A DNA stretch of 64,000 nt from CAYRFF01 sp964436125 (GCA_964436125.1 CAYTBT010000008.1:1-64000), one strand, 5' to 3'. Numbered from the stretch's first letter, positions 26,484-36,171 are shown. The notes: generated by a model from the sequence alone, not told the origin. Translations and numbers: made by a program.

Positions 26484-27491
26484 TTATTTACCGACTATTT
26501 TCTTCTGAGCCATCTCCGCCATGTGAAGGTGATGCTCAAGTAAAGGAATAACCTTCACGATTAAGCCTTTCAACTGAGCATTGTCCGTCTGTGGGACAAG
26601 TACATTTTTCACTGCTGAGATTACTGCTTTATGATAAGCTACCTCATTGTTGATGTATGCCTCATCAAATGCATCTCCACTTAGGCTATTCAACTTGGCT
26701 GTAGTCTTCTTCTCACCGTCTAGCAATGATTGTGATACTGCATTATCCTTGGGAGTAACGCCGAGTTTCTTTGCTAGAGCAGCAGCTTGCTTGATAATAT
26801 TATTGTGATCCCGTATCATAGTCTCAGCAAATTTTACAACCTCAGCATTATCAGATTTATCCATTGCAATTTTACCATATCGGACGTCAATCTGATTGGC
26901 AACAACGGCTACTGAAGCGATTTCAGCATCGGACAATTCAGGAATAGCCGCAATCTTCTTATTGGCCATTTCAGCCATGTGTAAGTGGTGCTCGAGAAGC
27001 GGTACGACTTTTACGATTAAATCCTTCAATTCTGCATTGTCCGTCTGTGGAATAAGCACATTTTTCACTGCGGAAATAACCGCTTTATGGTATTCGACCT
27101 CGTTCTTAATATAGGCTTTATCAAATGCCAATCCATCTAGCCCTTTTAAGTTTGCCATTGTTTTCTTCTCACCGTCTAGCAGAGATTGCGAAACCGCATT
27201 ATCCTTGGGCGTTACACCGAGTTTCTTGGCTAGATCAGCTGCTTGCTTAATGATATTATTGTGGTCGCGTATCATTGTCTTGGCAAATTTTACGACCTGT
27301 GGATTATCGGACTTCTTCACCGCTAGTTCACCATAACGCACGTCAATCTGATTGGCGGTTACTGCAACAGATGCTATTTCTGCATCAGATAAATCGGGAG
27401 TTCCATCTTCAGGGCATGCTGTCATAAACAGCATAAATACCATTGCCATTAATGATCCACCCCATAATGAGATATTTTTAAGTACTTTCAT
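26484..27491 (-). CDS. Lipoprotein with two tandem DUF4142 domains
   Basis: The 335-residue protein has a lipobox near Cys26 (LFMTAC). Two near-identical repeats follow, from about residue 34 and residue 186, each opening LSDAEIASVAV and each about 150 residues. Shared blocks include NQIDVRYG, FAxTMIRDHNNIIKQAA, AKKLGVTPKDNAVSQSLLDG and LEHHLHMAEMA. DUF4142 is a predicted four-helix, ferritin-like bundle of unknown function; its conserved His residues could bind metal. Most DUF4142 proteins have one copy; the high identity of the two copies points to a recent in-gene duplication. It is cotranscribed with a cupredoxin. Confidence 0.9.
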   Translation of the reverse strand: MKVLKNISLWGGSLMAMVFMLFMTACPEDGTPDLSDAEIASVAVTANQIDVRYGELAVKKSDNPQVVKFAKTMIRDHNNIIKQAADLAKKLGVTPKDNAVSQSLLDGEKKTMANLKGLDGLAFDKAYIKNEVEYHKAVISAVKNVLIPQTDNAELKDLIVKVVPLLEHHLHMAEMANKKIAAIPELSDAEIASVAVVANQIDVRYGKIAMDKSDNAEVVKFAETMIRDHNNIIKQAAALAKKLGVTPKDNAVSQSLLDGEKKTTAKLNSLSGDAFDEAYINNEVAYHKAVISAVKNVLVPQTDNAQLKGLIVKVIPLLEHHLHMAEMAQKKIVGK

Positions 27492-28018
27492 GATAATTTA
27501 ATTTTTAATTTTTTCAATGAATATGTTTACTCAAGTCGTATTTATAAAATACCTAGTGTATCCCTGATTTTTCAATCGGTGCGCTTCTCTATCGGATTGT
27601 ACTCGTGTGGGTTCCATCTATTCTCCGGAATTGCACACGGGCATTGGTTCTTTCTTTGATAATAGCACAAGGGAATTGTATCGGCAATTCAACATTAATT
27701 AATATGTCTTGCCGACACCGTAAATCCTTGAGGAATTAAGCACGATATGTGCTTCTATTATCTCCTTGGACTCTTTCCGTTCATATTTCAATCATACTAT
27801 TTGAGTATCTCTCTCATCTGAATAGAGTACTTATACATTTCATTCGTTACAAAAAAGTGCAATTAATCTCATTTCAAGCTCATTATATCTTCATTAGCTT
27901 ACGCAAATGTCGTGCTGAGCCTGAACTAGAAGATGGCTGCAAAAATTACACATCCGATCGACTATTTGTGCTGCTTCTTCTTCAACTTTTCAATCCTCCA
28001 TCCTTTCATCCCATACAA
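27492..28018. other. Non-coding gap with one motif copy
   Basis: The gap lies upstream of the DUF4142 gene and downstream of the deaminase gene. It holds a perfect copy of the 14-bp motif at 27896-27909 and probably the DUF4142 promoter, which I could not place. Open frames here have no recognisable protein content. Confidence 0.5.
27896..27909 (-). repeat. CATTTGCGnAAGCT motif, perfect intergenic copy
   Basis: AGCTTACGCAAATG on the plus strand, preceded by ATT, matches the extended 17-bp form ATTAGCTTnCGCAAATG exactly. Confidence 0.8.
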
Positions 28019-28462
28019 TCAGATTTCACCGATGTCTTCATTCCACAGTGTCGGATGAGAATGGATAAAGTCCGATAAGAGCTTAATGCAATCGGCTGAG
28101 TGAGTATCAATAACTTTCACGCCATTTTCTTGAAGCCACGCAATGCCACCTTGGAAATTTACGGACTCTCCGATAACCAGAGTTCCTATTTTAAATTGCT
28201 TGATAAGTCCACTGCAATACCAGCATGGCGCCAGACTTGTAACCATTATTTTATCCTTGTACACTTTCTGGCGACCTGCATTCTTAAAGGCGGCAGTTTC
28301 AGCGTGCATAGATGGATCATTATCTTGAACTCTCCTGTTATGGCCTCTGCCGAGGATGGCACCATTCCGGTCACATAAAGCCGCTCCGATCGGAATTCCG
28401 CCTTCTCCTTTGCTCAATTTGGCTTCTTCGATAGCGATATTCAGTAATTTGTGATAATTCAT
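28019..28462 (-). CDS. Cytosine deaminase-like zinc deaminase
   Basis: The 147-residue protein belongs to the cytidine/deoxycytidylate deaminase superfamily. It has the zinc and catalytic motif H53-A-E55 (SMHAETAAF) and the second zinc motif PCWYC at 79-83. GESVNFQGGIAWLQENGVKVI and the C-terminal DFIHSHPTLWNEDIGEI closely follow the pattern of yeast Fcy1-type cytosine deaminase, so cytosine to uracil is the best guess; guanine or other base deaminases of the same fold are alternatives. ATG start at 28462. It is transcribed alone. Confidence 0.84.
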   Translation of the reverse strand: MNYHKLLNIAIEEAKLSKGEGGIPIGAALCDRNGAILGRGHNRRVQDNDPSMHAETAAFKNAGRQKVYKDKIMVTSLAPCWYCSGLIKQFKIGTLVIGESVNFQGGIAWLQENGVKVIDTHSADCIKLLSDFIHSHPTLWNEDIGEI

Positions 28463-28587
28463 GGTAGATTTTTCTTTAAAAAGATAATTGTAATACCCAA
28501 ATCAAGCAATGCAATGTATCTTCTGGACAATATCAATAGAAAGATTGAATTATCATAAGCAAAGGGCTTTTTTCCGTTTATTTCTAT

Positions 28588-28693
28588 GGTAATTACATAT
28601 TACCCAAAGCGTGCAATAATCGAGTCCGGAAAAGCAGCGAGGACGACTTGTAATCCCCATAGGGCCGAGGTAGGGTAATTCATAATTATTACC
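28588..28693. repeat. Imperfect palindrome
   Basis: GGTAATTACATATTACCC at 28588-28605 is the reverse complement, with small gaps, of the sequence at 28673-28693. The interior pairs only partly. It contains an ACCCAAA-type motif (28602-28618) overlapping the left arm, which recalls the palindrome at 96-270. Confidence 0.5.
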
Positions 28694-28849
28694 TAAACAA
28701 AGCTGATAAAGGTGGAAAAAAGTCAGTGTCATTGATGAGGACACAATTTGCATAAGTCGCAAGTTTAACAAGAGAATGGTTTCCGCAGGAAATGAATAAA
28801 ATGCGGTCAAGAAATCATTCCCTGGAATTAAGAAATAAGTAAGGCACCA

Positions 28850-28863
28850 CATTTGCGAAAGCT
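28850..28863 (+). repeat. CATTTGCGnAAGCT motif, perfect intergenic copy
   Basis: CATTTGCGAAAGCT followed by GAAT. All fixed positions match. Confidence 0.8.
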
Positions 28864-29153
28864 GAATCCATATCAATGTGCGACTCCTGTCCTTTATTAA
28901 ACTTGAAGGAAGGTCTAAATTAAAGGAGAGAGATTAAAAATCAAGGGTAAATTTTCGCCGATTTCTACTGAATTGAGGTGACTTTCATCGACTTTTCTTA
29001 AAGATTACCATATCTAAAGGAAACAAAGGTGCAATTTTGTACGTTTTCTTTAAAATCAATACATTTGAGACTTCAAAAATAGGCATTCGGCCTGAATTAA
29101 GGCAATATACTATCGAGGCCACATCAGAAAATCAATCAAATAACAAGACCTTT

Positions 29154-30494
29154 ATGAATCGTTTATTTTCTCTCGCAATGCTGACACTATTTGCTTGTTT
29201 TATTGCGATAAACACGCAAGCTCAATCGAGGAATACGGATAAAATCACAGAGCAGGATATTCTAGAAGCCGTTAACACATACATACAACGGCACACTGAT
29301 GAGCAATCCGGATATTTTACTTTTAGTGCTTCGGGCAAGGAAGTCAAAGATTTAAAACTCCTCAAGATTCACTCAATAAAGCTCGACGTAAAGGATAAAT
29401 CAAGTTATTCTGCCTGTGTCGATATGGTAGCGAGCAATGCAGATTTATATGACCTAGATTTTTCTGTTTCCCATGTGAACAAGGAATTAAAAGTAAGGAA
29501 TATTGACTTACACAAATACAATTCTCAACCGCGATATGTGTGGAAAAAAGGAGAAAATGGAGCTTGGTACAAGATCGCAGAAGCCGAAGCCCCTACAGAA
29601 CTCCTCGGTGTTTTAGGAAAGGACAAGGACAAGTTCACCTTCCGCTATGAAGTAAAACTGCCGGAATTGAAATATCCATCGAAACTGTGGATACCGCTTG
29701 CGCAGGGCAACCGATTCCAGGACGTTGAAATCATTTCCATGAATATCCCGGGAGAGAAGCAGATCATTCAGGATTCCGCTTTTAAAAATACTGTACTTTA
29801 TCTTGAGCTTCAGCCAAATGACGGGAAGAGTTCCATATCCATTCAATACAAGGTAAAACGAAAGGAAAAGACTCCTTATGCCGTTGACAAGCCCAATCTG
29901 GAGAAATACTTACAATCTACGCCACTTTTACCGGTGGGCGGAAAATTTGCAGAGATTGACAAAGAGATATTTGAGGAAACCGGTGCTAGTACGCCTCTTG
30001 CCAAGGCAAAGGCCATTTATCAATATATCATCGATAATATGCGCTATAATAAACAGGGCGAATACGGGACAGGCAATGCAGATTATGCGTGTAATGCACT
30101 CACGGGAAACTGTACGGAATTCCACTCGTTCTTTATTTCACTGGCACGATCGGCAGGTATTCCGGCACGATTCTTTGTCGGAGCATCCATTCCCGCACAG
30201 AAAAACAGTGGTTCAATCGGCGGTTATCATTGCTGGGCTGAATTTTATGCCGATGGACAGTGGTGGCCTGTGGATATCAGTGAAGCAGATAAATATGATG
30301 CTATGTCCGCCTATTATTTTGGACATAATCCATCCAATAGAATTCAGATAAGCGCGGGGAGAGATCTCAAATTGAATCCGGCTCCACAATCTTGTTCTAT
30401 CAATTATTTCTTTTACCCTATTCTCGAGGAAGCGGGTGCAAGAAAGCTTGTTGAGACGGAATTTTCATTTGAGAGAGTACTCAAGGAAAGCTAA
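29154..30494 (+). CDS. Exported transglutaminase-like protein
   Basis: The 446-residue protein has a signal peptide (MNRLFSLAMLTLFACFIAINTQAQ), a beta-rich N-terminal part of about 230 residues and a transglutaminase-like core at about 260-400. The catalytic triad is visible: Cys320 in GNCTEFHSFF, His359 in GGYHCWAEF and Asp374 in PVDISEA. Members act as cysteine proteases, peptide N-glycanases or crosslinkers; the substrate here is not known. The open frame begins at 29037, but the ATG at 29154 provides the signal peptide. The gene stands alone between non-coding sequence and a convergent membrane protein gene. Confidence 0.87.
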   Translation: MNRLFSLAMLTLFACFIAINTQAQSRNTDKITEQDILEAVNTYIQRHTDEQSGYFTFSASGKEVKDLKLLKIHSIKLDVKDKSSYSACVDMVASNADLYDLDFSVSHVNKELKVRNIDLHKYNSQPRYVWKKGENGAWYKIAEAEAPTELLGVLGKDKDKFTFRYEVKLPELKYPSKLWIPLAQGNRFQDVEIISMNIPGEKQIIQDSAFKNTVLYLELQPNDGKSSISIQYKVKRKEKTPYAVDKPNLEKYLQSTPLLPVGGKFAEIDKEIFEETGASTPLAKAKAIYQYIIDNMRYNKQGEYGTGNADYACNALTGNCTEFHSFFISLARSAGIPARFFVGASIPAQKNSGSIGGYHCWAEFYADGQWWPVDISEADKYDAMSAYYFGHNPSNRIQISAGRDLKLNPAPQSCSINYFFYPILEEAGARKLVETEFSFERVLKES

Positions 30495-30556
30495 AAGCAA
30501 AGCACATTCTTAACCCGTTTTCTTCATGGGCAGAAATCCATGTAAACAAATGCACC

Positions 30557-32707
30557 TTAATTTACCGGCCAGGCATAAAAGTAAACCTCGCCCAAGGTAT
30601 CTACGGGAATAAGGTTTTTCCGCTCTACGAGGGTCTGACTATTCCAATATGTTTTATAGGCATAAGGTCTTCTCTCTTTCTGTGGTATGACGCTTAAGTC
30701 CTTTCTGTCCAGATATCGCGAATAAACAAAAACAAGAATAGGTTTATCATTCATCAATTGCCTCGTTTCCAGAGGGATTTTATCGGCATTGATGCATTCC
30801 ATAAGCTGTTTACTTATTTTCTGTGGGGTCCTGGATAATTTTCCGGCCATCAATGGCAAACCACTGTAAATAGATAATTGATAACTCAGATGGCTCACAC
30901 CGGGAATATCATCAATCGTAAAATTATAATCCGCACTTTCACATCCGACAGCAAAATATGGCACCGGCATCAGTGCCTGGTATTTATTCCAGTCAATATC
31001 CATGGTATCAACCCTTTCCAGGGACTGGGATGATAGGATATTTACCTTATTGGTATCACCGTGGAGCTCGCGCATATAATCCATAGCCTCTGTCCCACCG
31101 AGAAGCACAAGTAACAATACCATCAGTGTCTTTCCGGAATAGGATAAACGGAAGAACAATTCTGCCAGAATATATCCTATCCATAGGTAAAAAGCCCAGT
31201 AAAATGGCCATGCAAATCGCACCAAGCTCCTGAACTGCTCTACCAGCCTGGTGAATTTATGAGCATAGAAGAATGGATTACTCAGATTCTTCAGGTGCCC
31301 TATATCATAATCTCCAAAAAGGAGAAATAAAGCGATCGCAGATAACAGATAAAAAAGTACTGCTCGCCATCTTTTCCCTTTTATAGAAAGGCTTGAATTC
31401 TGTGTATAGTGAAGCTTGTTTTTCTTCTTGAGGAAGTAAAATAGTGTCACAATGACACAGACCAGTAAAAAGAGGATAAATATTCCTTCCCCTGAATATA
31501 AAGAGTCAATTGAAAGAGGAAGACCGACAACATTGGATGCTTGTAGTGGATAGTATCGTTCTCCTAGTGAGATAGACAGCAATACCAATCCGGCGACAAT
31601 TATCCCTGTCCTCAATGGGCTCTTGAAAAAATTTTTCTGAATTTCCCAAAGCAATAATCTGAAAGGCTGAGAGAACAGACTGATTAAAAACAAAATACCA
31701 ACAGAATATAGCCCTATATTTCCCATATAGCACATGAGCTCAATATGTGCCGGGACCTTGGTACTCCATGCCGGGAAGTACAATTGTTGAAAACCATAAT
31801 GTGTAAAGAGCAATGAAAAATTTGTCTTCTGCTCTCGCCAGTCATAGGCCTGAGCATAGGAATCCCGGATATGGTAATAGCCATCTGTATAATATAAAGT
31901 CAGAAAAACTAGGCCCAATGTCAGAATAAGCAATAATATTGAAGCCCATATTGCCCTCCATCCTCCTTCTTGTTTAAGTACCAACTTATAAATGCCATAA
32001 AAGAGCATCGTGCCGGCTATAAAACTCGTAATTATTGCGATATAGTAGCCGTGGATCAGAAAGCAACTATATCCAAATAGTACCATCAAACACAACAGTC
32101 CGATACGATACTTTAACTTATCCGAATATTTATCCCACAATAAGACAAGAAGCATAGATATCAAGCACAGCGCTGTTAAGGATAAATTGTAATTCCCACC
32201 GTGCAAGCGGAGCAATTGAAAATTTGTCCAGGGTAACAATAGGGCAAATAGCCATGCGAGAAGTGGGTTCTTCAATAGCTTATTAAACACATAATACACG
32301 AGTAATCCGCACAAGATAATATTGGCAATTATCAGGAAGTTATAGATAGCTAGCGTATAATCCGATAAATCATATATATTCTGACAAAACCATCTGAAGG
32401 GAATAGCAAAGAAAGGCGTATTATCCGTGGTATATACGTAATCACCATAAGGATAATTCATTGCATTAAATTTAAATAAACCATCTGCTCCTATCGGGCT
32501 TTTCACGTAAGAAAGCAATGTAAAGTTATTCTTTAAACCATCGCCCCAATTTGTCAACACGACATTAAGTGGATCGGTAAAATGTCGGGTAAAGGTGAGT
32601 ACACAGAATATGAGATGAAGGACCAATAAAGAACCGTAAGTCCACCATCGAGATGCAAAAAATCGGTCGCTGCCTATCCGTAGTTTTTCCTCAAGTTTTT
32701 CGCTCAT
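30557..32707 (-). CDS. Large polytopic membrane protein, possibly a GT-C glycosyltransferase
   Basis: The 716-residue protein has about 12-13 predicted membrane helices and a C-terminal soluble part of about 170 residues. The first periplasmic loop carries NWGDGLKNNF and the NYPYGDYVYTTDNTP segment, reminiscent of the acidic catalytic loop of GT-C fold enzymes, but no family signature is certain. Its neighbour, 39 nt upstream on the same strand, is a GT2 glycosyltransferase, so the pair may build or modify a lipid-linked surface glycan. The function is inferred from topology and context only. Confidence 0.7.
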   Translation of the reverse strand: MSEKLEEKLRIGSDRFFASRWWTYGSLLVLHLIFCVLTFTRHFTDPLNVVLTNWGDGLKNNFTLLSYVKSPIGADGLFKFNAMNYPYGDYVYTTDNTPFFAIPFRWFCQNIYDLSDYTLAIYNFLIIANIILCGLLVYYVFNKLLKNPLLAWLFALLLPWTNFQLLRLHGGNYNLSLTALCLISMLLVLLWDKYSDKLKYRIGLLCLMVLFGYSCFLIHGYYIAIITSFIAGTMLFYGIYKLVLKQEGGWRAIWASILLLILTLGLVFLTLYYTDGYYHIRDSYAQAYDWREQKTNFSLLFTHYGFQQLYFPAWSTKVPAHIELMCYMGNIGLYSVGILFLISLFSQPFRLLLWEIQKNFFKSPLRTGIIVAGLVLLSISLGERYYPLQASNVVGLPLSIDSLYSGEGIFILFLLVCVIVTLFYFLKKKNKLHYTQNSSLSIKGKRWRAVLFYLLSAIALFLLFGDYDIGHLKNLSNPFFYAHKFTRLVEQFRSLVRFAWPFYWAFYLWIGYILAELFFRLSYSGKTLMVLLLVLLGGTEAMDYMRELHGDTNKVNILSSQSLERVDTMDIDWNKYQALMPVPYFAVGCESADYNFTIDDIPGVSHLSYQLSIYSGLPLMAGKLSRTPQKISKQLMECINADKIPLETRQLMNDKPILVFVYSRYLDRKDLSVIPQKERRPYAYKTYWNSQTLVERKNLIPVDTLGEVYFYAWPVN

Positions 32708-32746
32708 TATTCTTTATACTAGTCTCAACGTATTTGTAAGGCCCAC

Positions 32747-33535
32747 CTAACGCTTACTGAGTATTGAAAATAAATTCACCACTTCCTTAAAAAGTGTCAT
32801 AATATTCATGTCGCTGAATTCCACTTCCGGACGCAGTGCTATTTCTCGTTTATCTATTATTAATGCAGGCTTTTCTCTGAAACAAAGATAAACAAATTCA
32901 AGGTCGCAGAGATAGCGGTCAACTTCTGTTTTCATAAACACGGACTTTCCCTTCTTATTGAAACCTTTTAAACCGCATTGGGTATCAGTTATCGGAATAT
33001 TAAACAATATGCCGATTAATTTGCGCAGCACCTTGGACATAAATATTCTCGCAGGCGGCACCTGCTTGTAATATGCTCTATTTTTAATACCGATGACGAC
33101 ATCACTATCATTTAATGCCGTCCATATTTTCACAAGGCTATCAGTGGTATAGGGGAAATCAATATCGGTATAAATAACAAAATCCGTATCCGATGCAGCA
33201 ATTCCATGACGCAAGGCAGCACCTTTACCTTGATTGGGTGAATAGGACAAAGATTTCAAATGTGGGATATGTACTTTCAGATTGTCAATATCCACTTGCG
33301 ATAAAGAAACATCGCTACCGTCGTTCACTAGGATAAGTTCCGGGTAGAATTTTAATTTCTCAGTGAGTTCTGTGTATGACTTCACAATCTGCTCTATCCA
33401 AGCTCCCTGTGGATTATAGTATGGGAGAACAATGCTCAGAGTAGGAGATTTCTCCTTCCTATTCTCCGCCATATCCCTCTCATTTTTTCCTGTAAATGCT
33501 GCAGTCAAGTGAATTGTATTTTTAATGTACTCCAT
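32747..33535 (-). CDS. GT2 family glycosyltransferase
   Basis: The 262-residue protein has the GT2 nucleotide-sugar fold: LSIVLPYYNPQGAWIEQ, LILVNDGSD, the NQGKGAALRHGI segment shared with polyprenyl-phosphate glucosyl/mannosyltransferases, and the metal-binding TDIDFPY (D-x-D). TQCGLKGFNKKGKSVF is typical of polyprenyl-phosphate sugar synthases. A second in-frame ATG (33472) would remove 21 residues that are not conserved in the family; the choice is open. It is cotranscribed with the polytopic membrane protein and preceded by a promoter at 33704-33733. Confidence 0.85.
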   Translation of the reverse strand: MEYIKNTIHLTAAFTGKNERDMAENRKEKSPTLSIVLPYYNPQGAWIEQIVKSYTELTEKLKFYPELILVNDGSDVSLSQVDIDNLKVHIPHLKSLSYSPNQGKGAALRHGIAASDTDFVIYTDIDFPYTTDSLVKIWTALNDSDVVIGIKNRAYYKQVPPARIFMSKVLRKLIGILFNIPITDTQCGLKGFNKKGKSVFMKTEVDRYLCDLEFVYLCFREKPALIIDKREIALRPEVEFSDMNIMTLFKEVVNLFSILSKR

Positions 33536-33548
33536 TTCTTCAGAGCCA

Positions 33549-33585
33549 TATAGCAGGATATAAGCTTTGCTTATATCCTGCTATA
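33549..33585. other. 17-bp perfect hairpin with TTT loop
   Basis: TATAGCAGGATATAAGC at 33549-33565 is perfectly complementary to 33569-33585 around a TTT loop. There is no T-run on either side. It lies in the 5' leader of the GT2 gene. A hairpin with the same core, GATATAA(A)GC-TTT-GCTT(T)ATATC, lies at 44937-44967. Confidence 0.75.
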
Positions 33586-33703
33586 CTTACCTTCTCCCGA
33601 AGTTCTGATGTTAATCCCTTCACGCGATAACTTCGTTGCTTTATATCTTATCTTTTCAATATAGTAGGCATAGTTTACAGATAAGTTTATGCCTTATGCT
33701 GCT

Positions 33704-33733
33704 CAAAGATAGGGCATAAAACTGCATCACCAA
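33704..33733 (-). promoter_or_regulatory. Promoter of the GT2/membrane-protein operon
   Basis: On the minus strand TTG (33733-33731) is followed by 19 nt and TATCTTTG (33711-33704), an almost full match to the Bacteroidota consensus TTTG-N19-TAnnTTTG. The start codon is 168 nt downstream, leaving a leader that contains the 17-bp hairpin. Confidence 0.7.
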
Positions 33734-33786
33734 GTTCATTTTACATATAATTCAAGTAATCAACCGGCCTTATCCTTAAATAGTAT

Positions 33787-33825
33787 AAAAAAAGGCTTAT
33801 CCACTCCTCGGTGAACAAGCCTTTT
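33787..33825 (-). terminator. Rho-independent terminator after pnp
   Basis: AAAAGGCTT pairs with AAGCCTTTT, with further pairing of CCAC and GTG inside. On the minus strand it ends in a run of seven T residues, 34 nt past the pnp stop. Confidence 0.88.
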
Positions 33826-33858
33826 CATCAATCTATCTATAAAAACCCTAAGCTATAA

Positions 33859-35982
33859 TCAATTCTGATTGAGCAAGGCTTTTCTCGACAAGCGGATTTT
33901 TCCACTGCGTTCATCGATACCGATGATTTTTACTTCAACCATATCGCCTTCATGGAAATAATCCGTCACCTTATCAACGCGTTTATTATCGATCTCCGAG
34001 ATATGGAGCAGGCCGCTCTTTCCGTTAAAATCGATAAATGCGCCATAAGGTTTTATTCCATCAACACGTCCTTTAAAGACGTCTCCTACTTCAGGCATAT
34101 ACGCGATATCTTTGATGCGGCGTACAGCTTCATCGAGATCTTCCTTATTGCTTGAAGCGACATTGACAATACCTTTACCATCAACTTCCTCGATAGTAAT
34201 AACGGTATTGGTCTCTTCTTGCATTTCCTGGATGATTTTACCACCAGGGCCTATCACTGCGCCGATAAACTCTTTATCGATGGCAAATTCGACAATTCTC
34301 GGAGCGTGTGGCTTCAAGTCAGCCCGAGGCCCTGAAATCTCATCGGCCATTTTATTCAAGATATGCAAACGTCCTTCTCTAGCTTGCGCAAGTGCTTCTT
34401 CCAGCACCTCATAAGAAAGTCCTTCGACTTTGATATCCATCTGGCAACCACATATTCCCTCTTCTGTTCCTGTAACCTTAAAGTCCATATCACCGAGATG
34501 ATCCTCGTCGCCCAGAATATCAGACAAGATAACATAATCATCACCTTCACTGATCATCCCCATTGCTATACCGGACACAGGTCTTTTGATTTGAATTCCC
34601 GCATCTTCAAGTGCCAGTGTACCGGCACAGACAGTCGCCATAGAAGAAGAACCATTGGACTCGAGGATATCGGAAACAATTCTTATCGTATGAGCTCTAT
34701 TTTCAGGTAGAACCTGCTTCAAGGAACGTCCTGCAAGATGCGCATGTCCTTGTTCACGCCTTGACGGTCCGCGATTGGGTTTTACTTCACCGACAGATAA
34801 AGCCGGGAAATTATAATGCAGGATAAAATTCTCATCATAGCGCTCCAGGGCTTTATCAATAAGTTGTTGATCTTGCTTAGTTCCGAGTGTCAAGGAAGTT
34901 AATGATTGCGTCTCACCACGTGTAAAGATTGCTGAGCCGTGAGCTGAAGGCAGATAATCCACCTCACACCAGATATCCCGGATATCCGTCGGTGTCCGTC
35001 CATCGAGCCTTTGTTTTTCATCGAGAATCATTGTACGGATTGTGTGCTTCATAAGGCTGCCGAAAGTATCGGAAATATAATCTTTATGCTCTTCGTATGC
35101 CTCTTCACCGAATTTTTCGATATAGGCATTTGCGCAAGCTTCTTTTACACCATCAAATGCATATTTCCGCTCAAATTTTTCCGTTGGGCGATGTGCTATA
35201 GCCTTGATCTGGTCCTTGCAATAATTCTCGACAAATTCATCGATCTCGGGGAAGCTCTCTTTTTCAGGCACTTCACGTGTCTCTAGAGCAACACCACCGA
35301 CCTTCTGTGCAAGCTCGAGTTGCGCGGCACATTGTGTCTTAATAGCATCATGGCCGACTTGAATAGCTTCGATAAGTTCGCGTTCAGAGCACTCTTTGGC
35401 CTCCCCTTCTACCATCGTAACATTATCATTACTTGCAGCGACAATAATGTCGAGCTTGGCCGACTCGAGCTCTGTTTTCTGTGGATTAACCTTGTACTCG
35501 CCATCTATCTTGGCGACCCGAACCTCGGATATCGGCCCTGCAAATGGTATATCGGATACCGTTATCGCTGCTGATGCCGCTAGCGCTGCAAATGCATCCG
35601 GCAATGTCTCTTCCTCTCCGGATATCAGATTTATCTGAACTTGTGTATCATTCATGTAATTCTCCGGAAATAAAGGACGAATCGCTCTATCGACCAGACG
35701 ACTAGTGATTATCTCATATTCCGATAATCGCGCTTCTCTCTTGAAGAAATTGCCGGGGATTCTACCCGCTGCTGCAAATTTCTCTTGATAATCTACCAAT
35801 AAGGGGAAAAAAGGCATATCGCTCGGCTCCCTTTTACTGACAACTGAAGCAAATAACATTGTGTCGCCACATCGGACAACGACTGCGCCATCCGCTTGTG
35901 TAGCTAGTTTTCCGGTCTCTATAGTGACCTCCCGTCCATCAGGTAAATTGAAAGACTGGGTAATTGGATTTTTAACACCCAT
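33859..35982 (-). CDS. pnp: Polyribonucleotide nucleotidyltransferase (PNPase)
   Basis: PNPase is the phosphorolytic 3'-5' exoribonuclease. The 707-residue protein has two RNase PH domains (about 10-230 and 315-550) with a helical insert, a KH domain (FIGAVIGPGGKIIQEMQEET) near residue 575 and an S1 domain (GDVFKGRVDGIKPYGAFIDF) near residue 640, ending soon after. Catalytic-domain landmarks are PLFPENY, FTRGETQSL and DHLGDMDFKVTGT. ATG start at 35982. It follows rpsO on the minus strand, the widely conserved rpsO-pnp order. Two motif copies lie within it (34381 and 35127). Confidence 0.97.
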   Translation of the reverse strand: MGVKNPITQSFNLPDGREVTIETGKLATQADGAVVVRCGDTMLFASVVSKREPSDMPFFPLLVDYQEKFAAAGRIPGNFFKREARLSEYEIITSRLVDRAIRPLFPENYMNDTQVQINLISGEEETLPDAFAALAASAAITVSDIPFAGPISEVRVAKIDGEYKVNPQKTELESAKLDIIVAASNDNVTMVEGEAKECSERELIEAIQVGHDAIKTQCAAQLELAQKVGGVALETREVPEKESFPEIDEFVENYCKDQIKAIAHRPTEKFERKYAFDGVKEACANAYIEKFGEEAYEEHKDYISDTFGSLMKHTIRTMILDEKQRLDGRTPTDIRDIWCEVDYLPSAHGSAIFTRGETQSLTSLTLGTKQDQQLIDKALERYDENFILHYNFPALSVGEVKPNRGPSRREQGHAHLAGRSLKQVLPENRAHTIRIVSDILESNGSSSMATVCAGTLALEDAGIQIKRPVSGIAMGMISEGDDYVILSDILGDEDHLGDMDFKVTGTEEGICGCQMDIKVEGLSYEVLEEALAQAREGRLHILNKMADEISGPRADLKPHAPRIVEFAIDKEFIGAVIGPGGKIIQEMQEETNTVITIEEVDGKGIVNVASSNKEDLDEAVRRIKDIAYMPEVGDVFKGRVDGIKPYGAFIDFNGKSGLLHISEIDNKRVDKVTDYFHEGDMVEVKIIGIDERSGKIRLSRKALLNQN

Positions 35983-36171
35983 AATTTAAAATGTTTAAGT
36001 GAAAGAATTACCCTATCGCTTTTGATAAGAACGGAAATATACTTCTGAGGATAAGAGGATAAATGATTATACAGCGTGTATTGAAAGCTCATGCAGCATT
36101 TACGCCTCCTGTAATTCTATAAATAATATGTCTGTAGGAATCTCAATGGCATACTCAGCCTCTGATCCCAT

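Larger units (their letters stand above)
28463..29153. other. Non-coding gap with repeats and the transglutaminase gene promoter region
   Basis: The gap of about 690 nt holds two ACCCAAA-type motif copies (28495 and 28602), a palindrome (28588-28693) and one perfect 14-bp motif copy (28850-28863). Long open frames on both strands lack any recognisable domain. The promoter of the downstream gene is probably within 28990-29100 but is not clear. Confidence 0.5.

Noticed and set aside
28553..28876. Open frame of 107 codons on the minus strand
   Set aside because: It covers a palindrome and motif copies, and its composition does not resemble the real proteins nearby.
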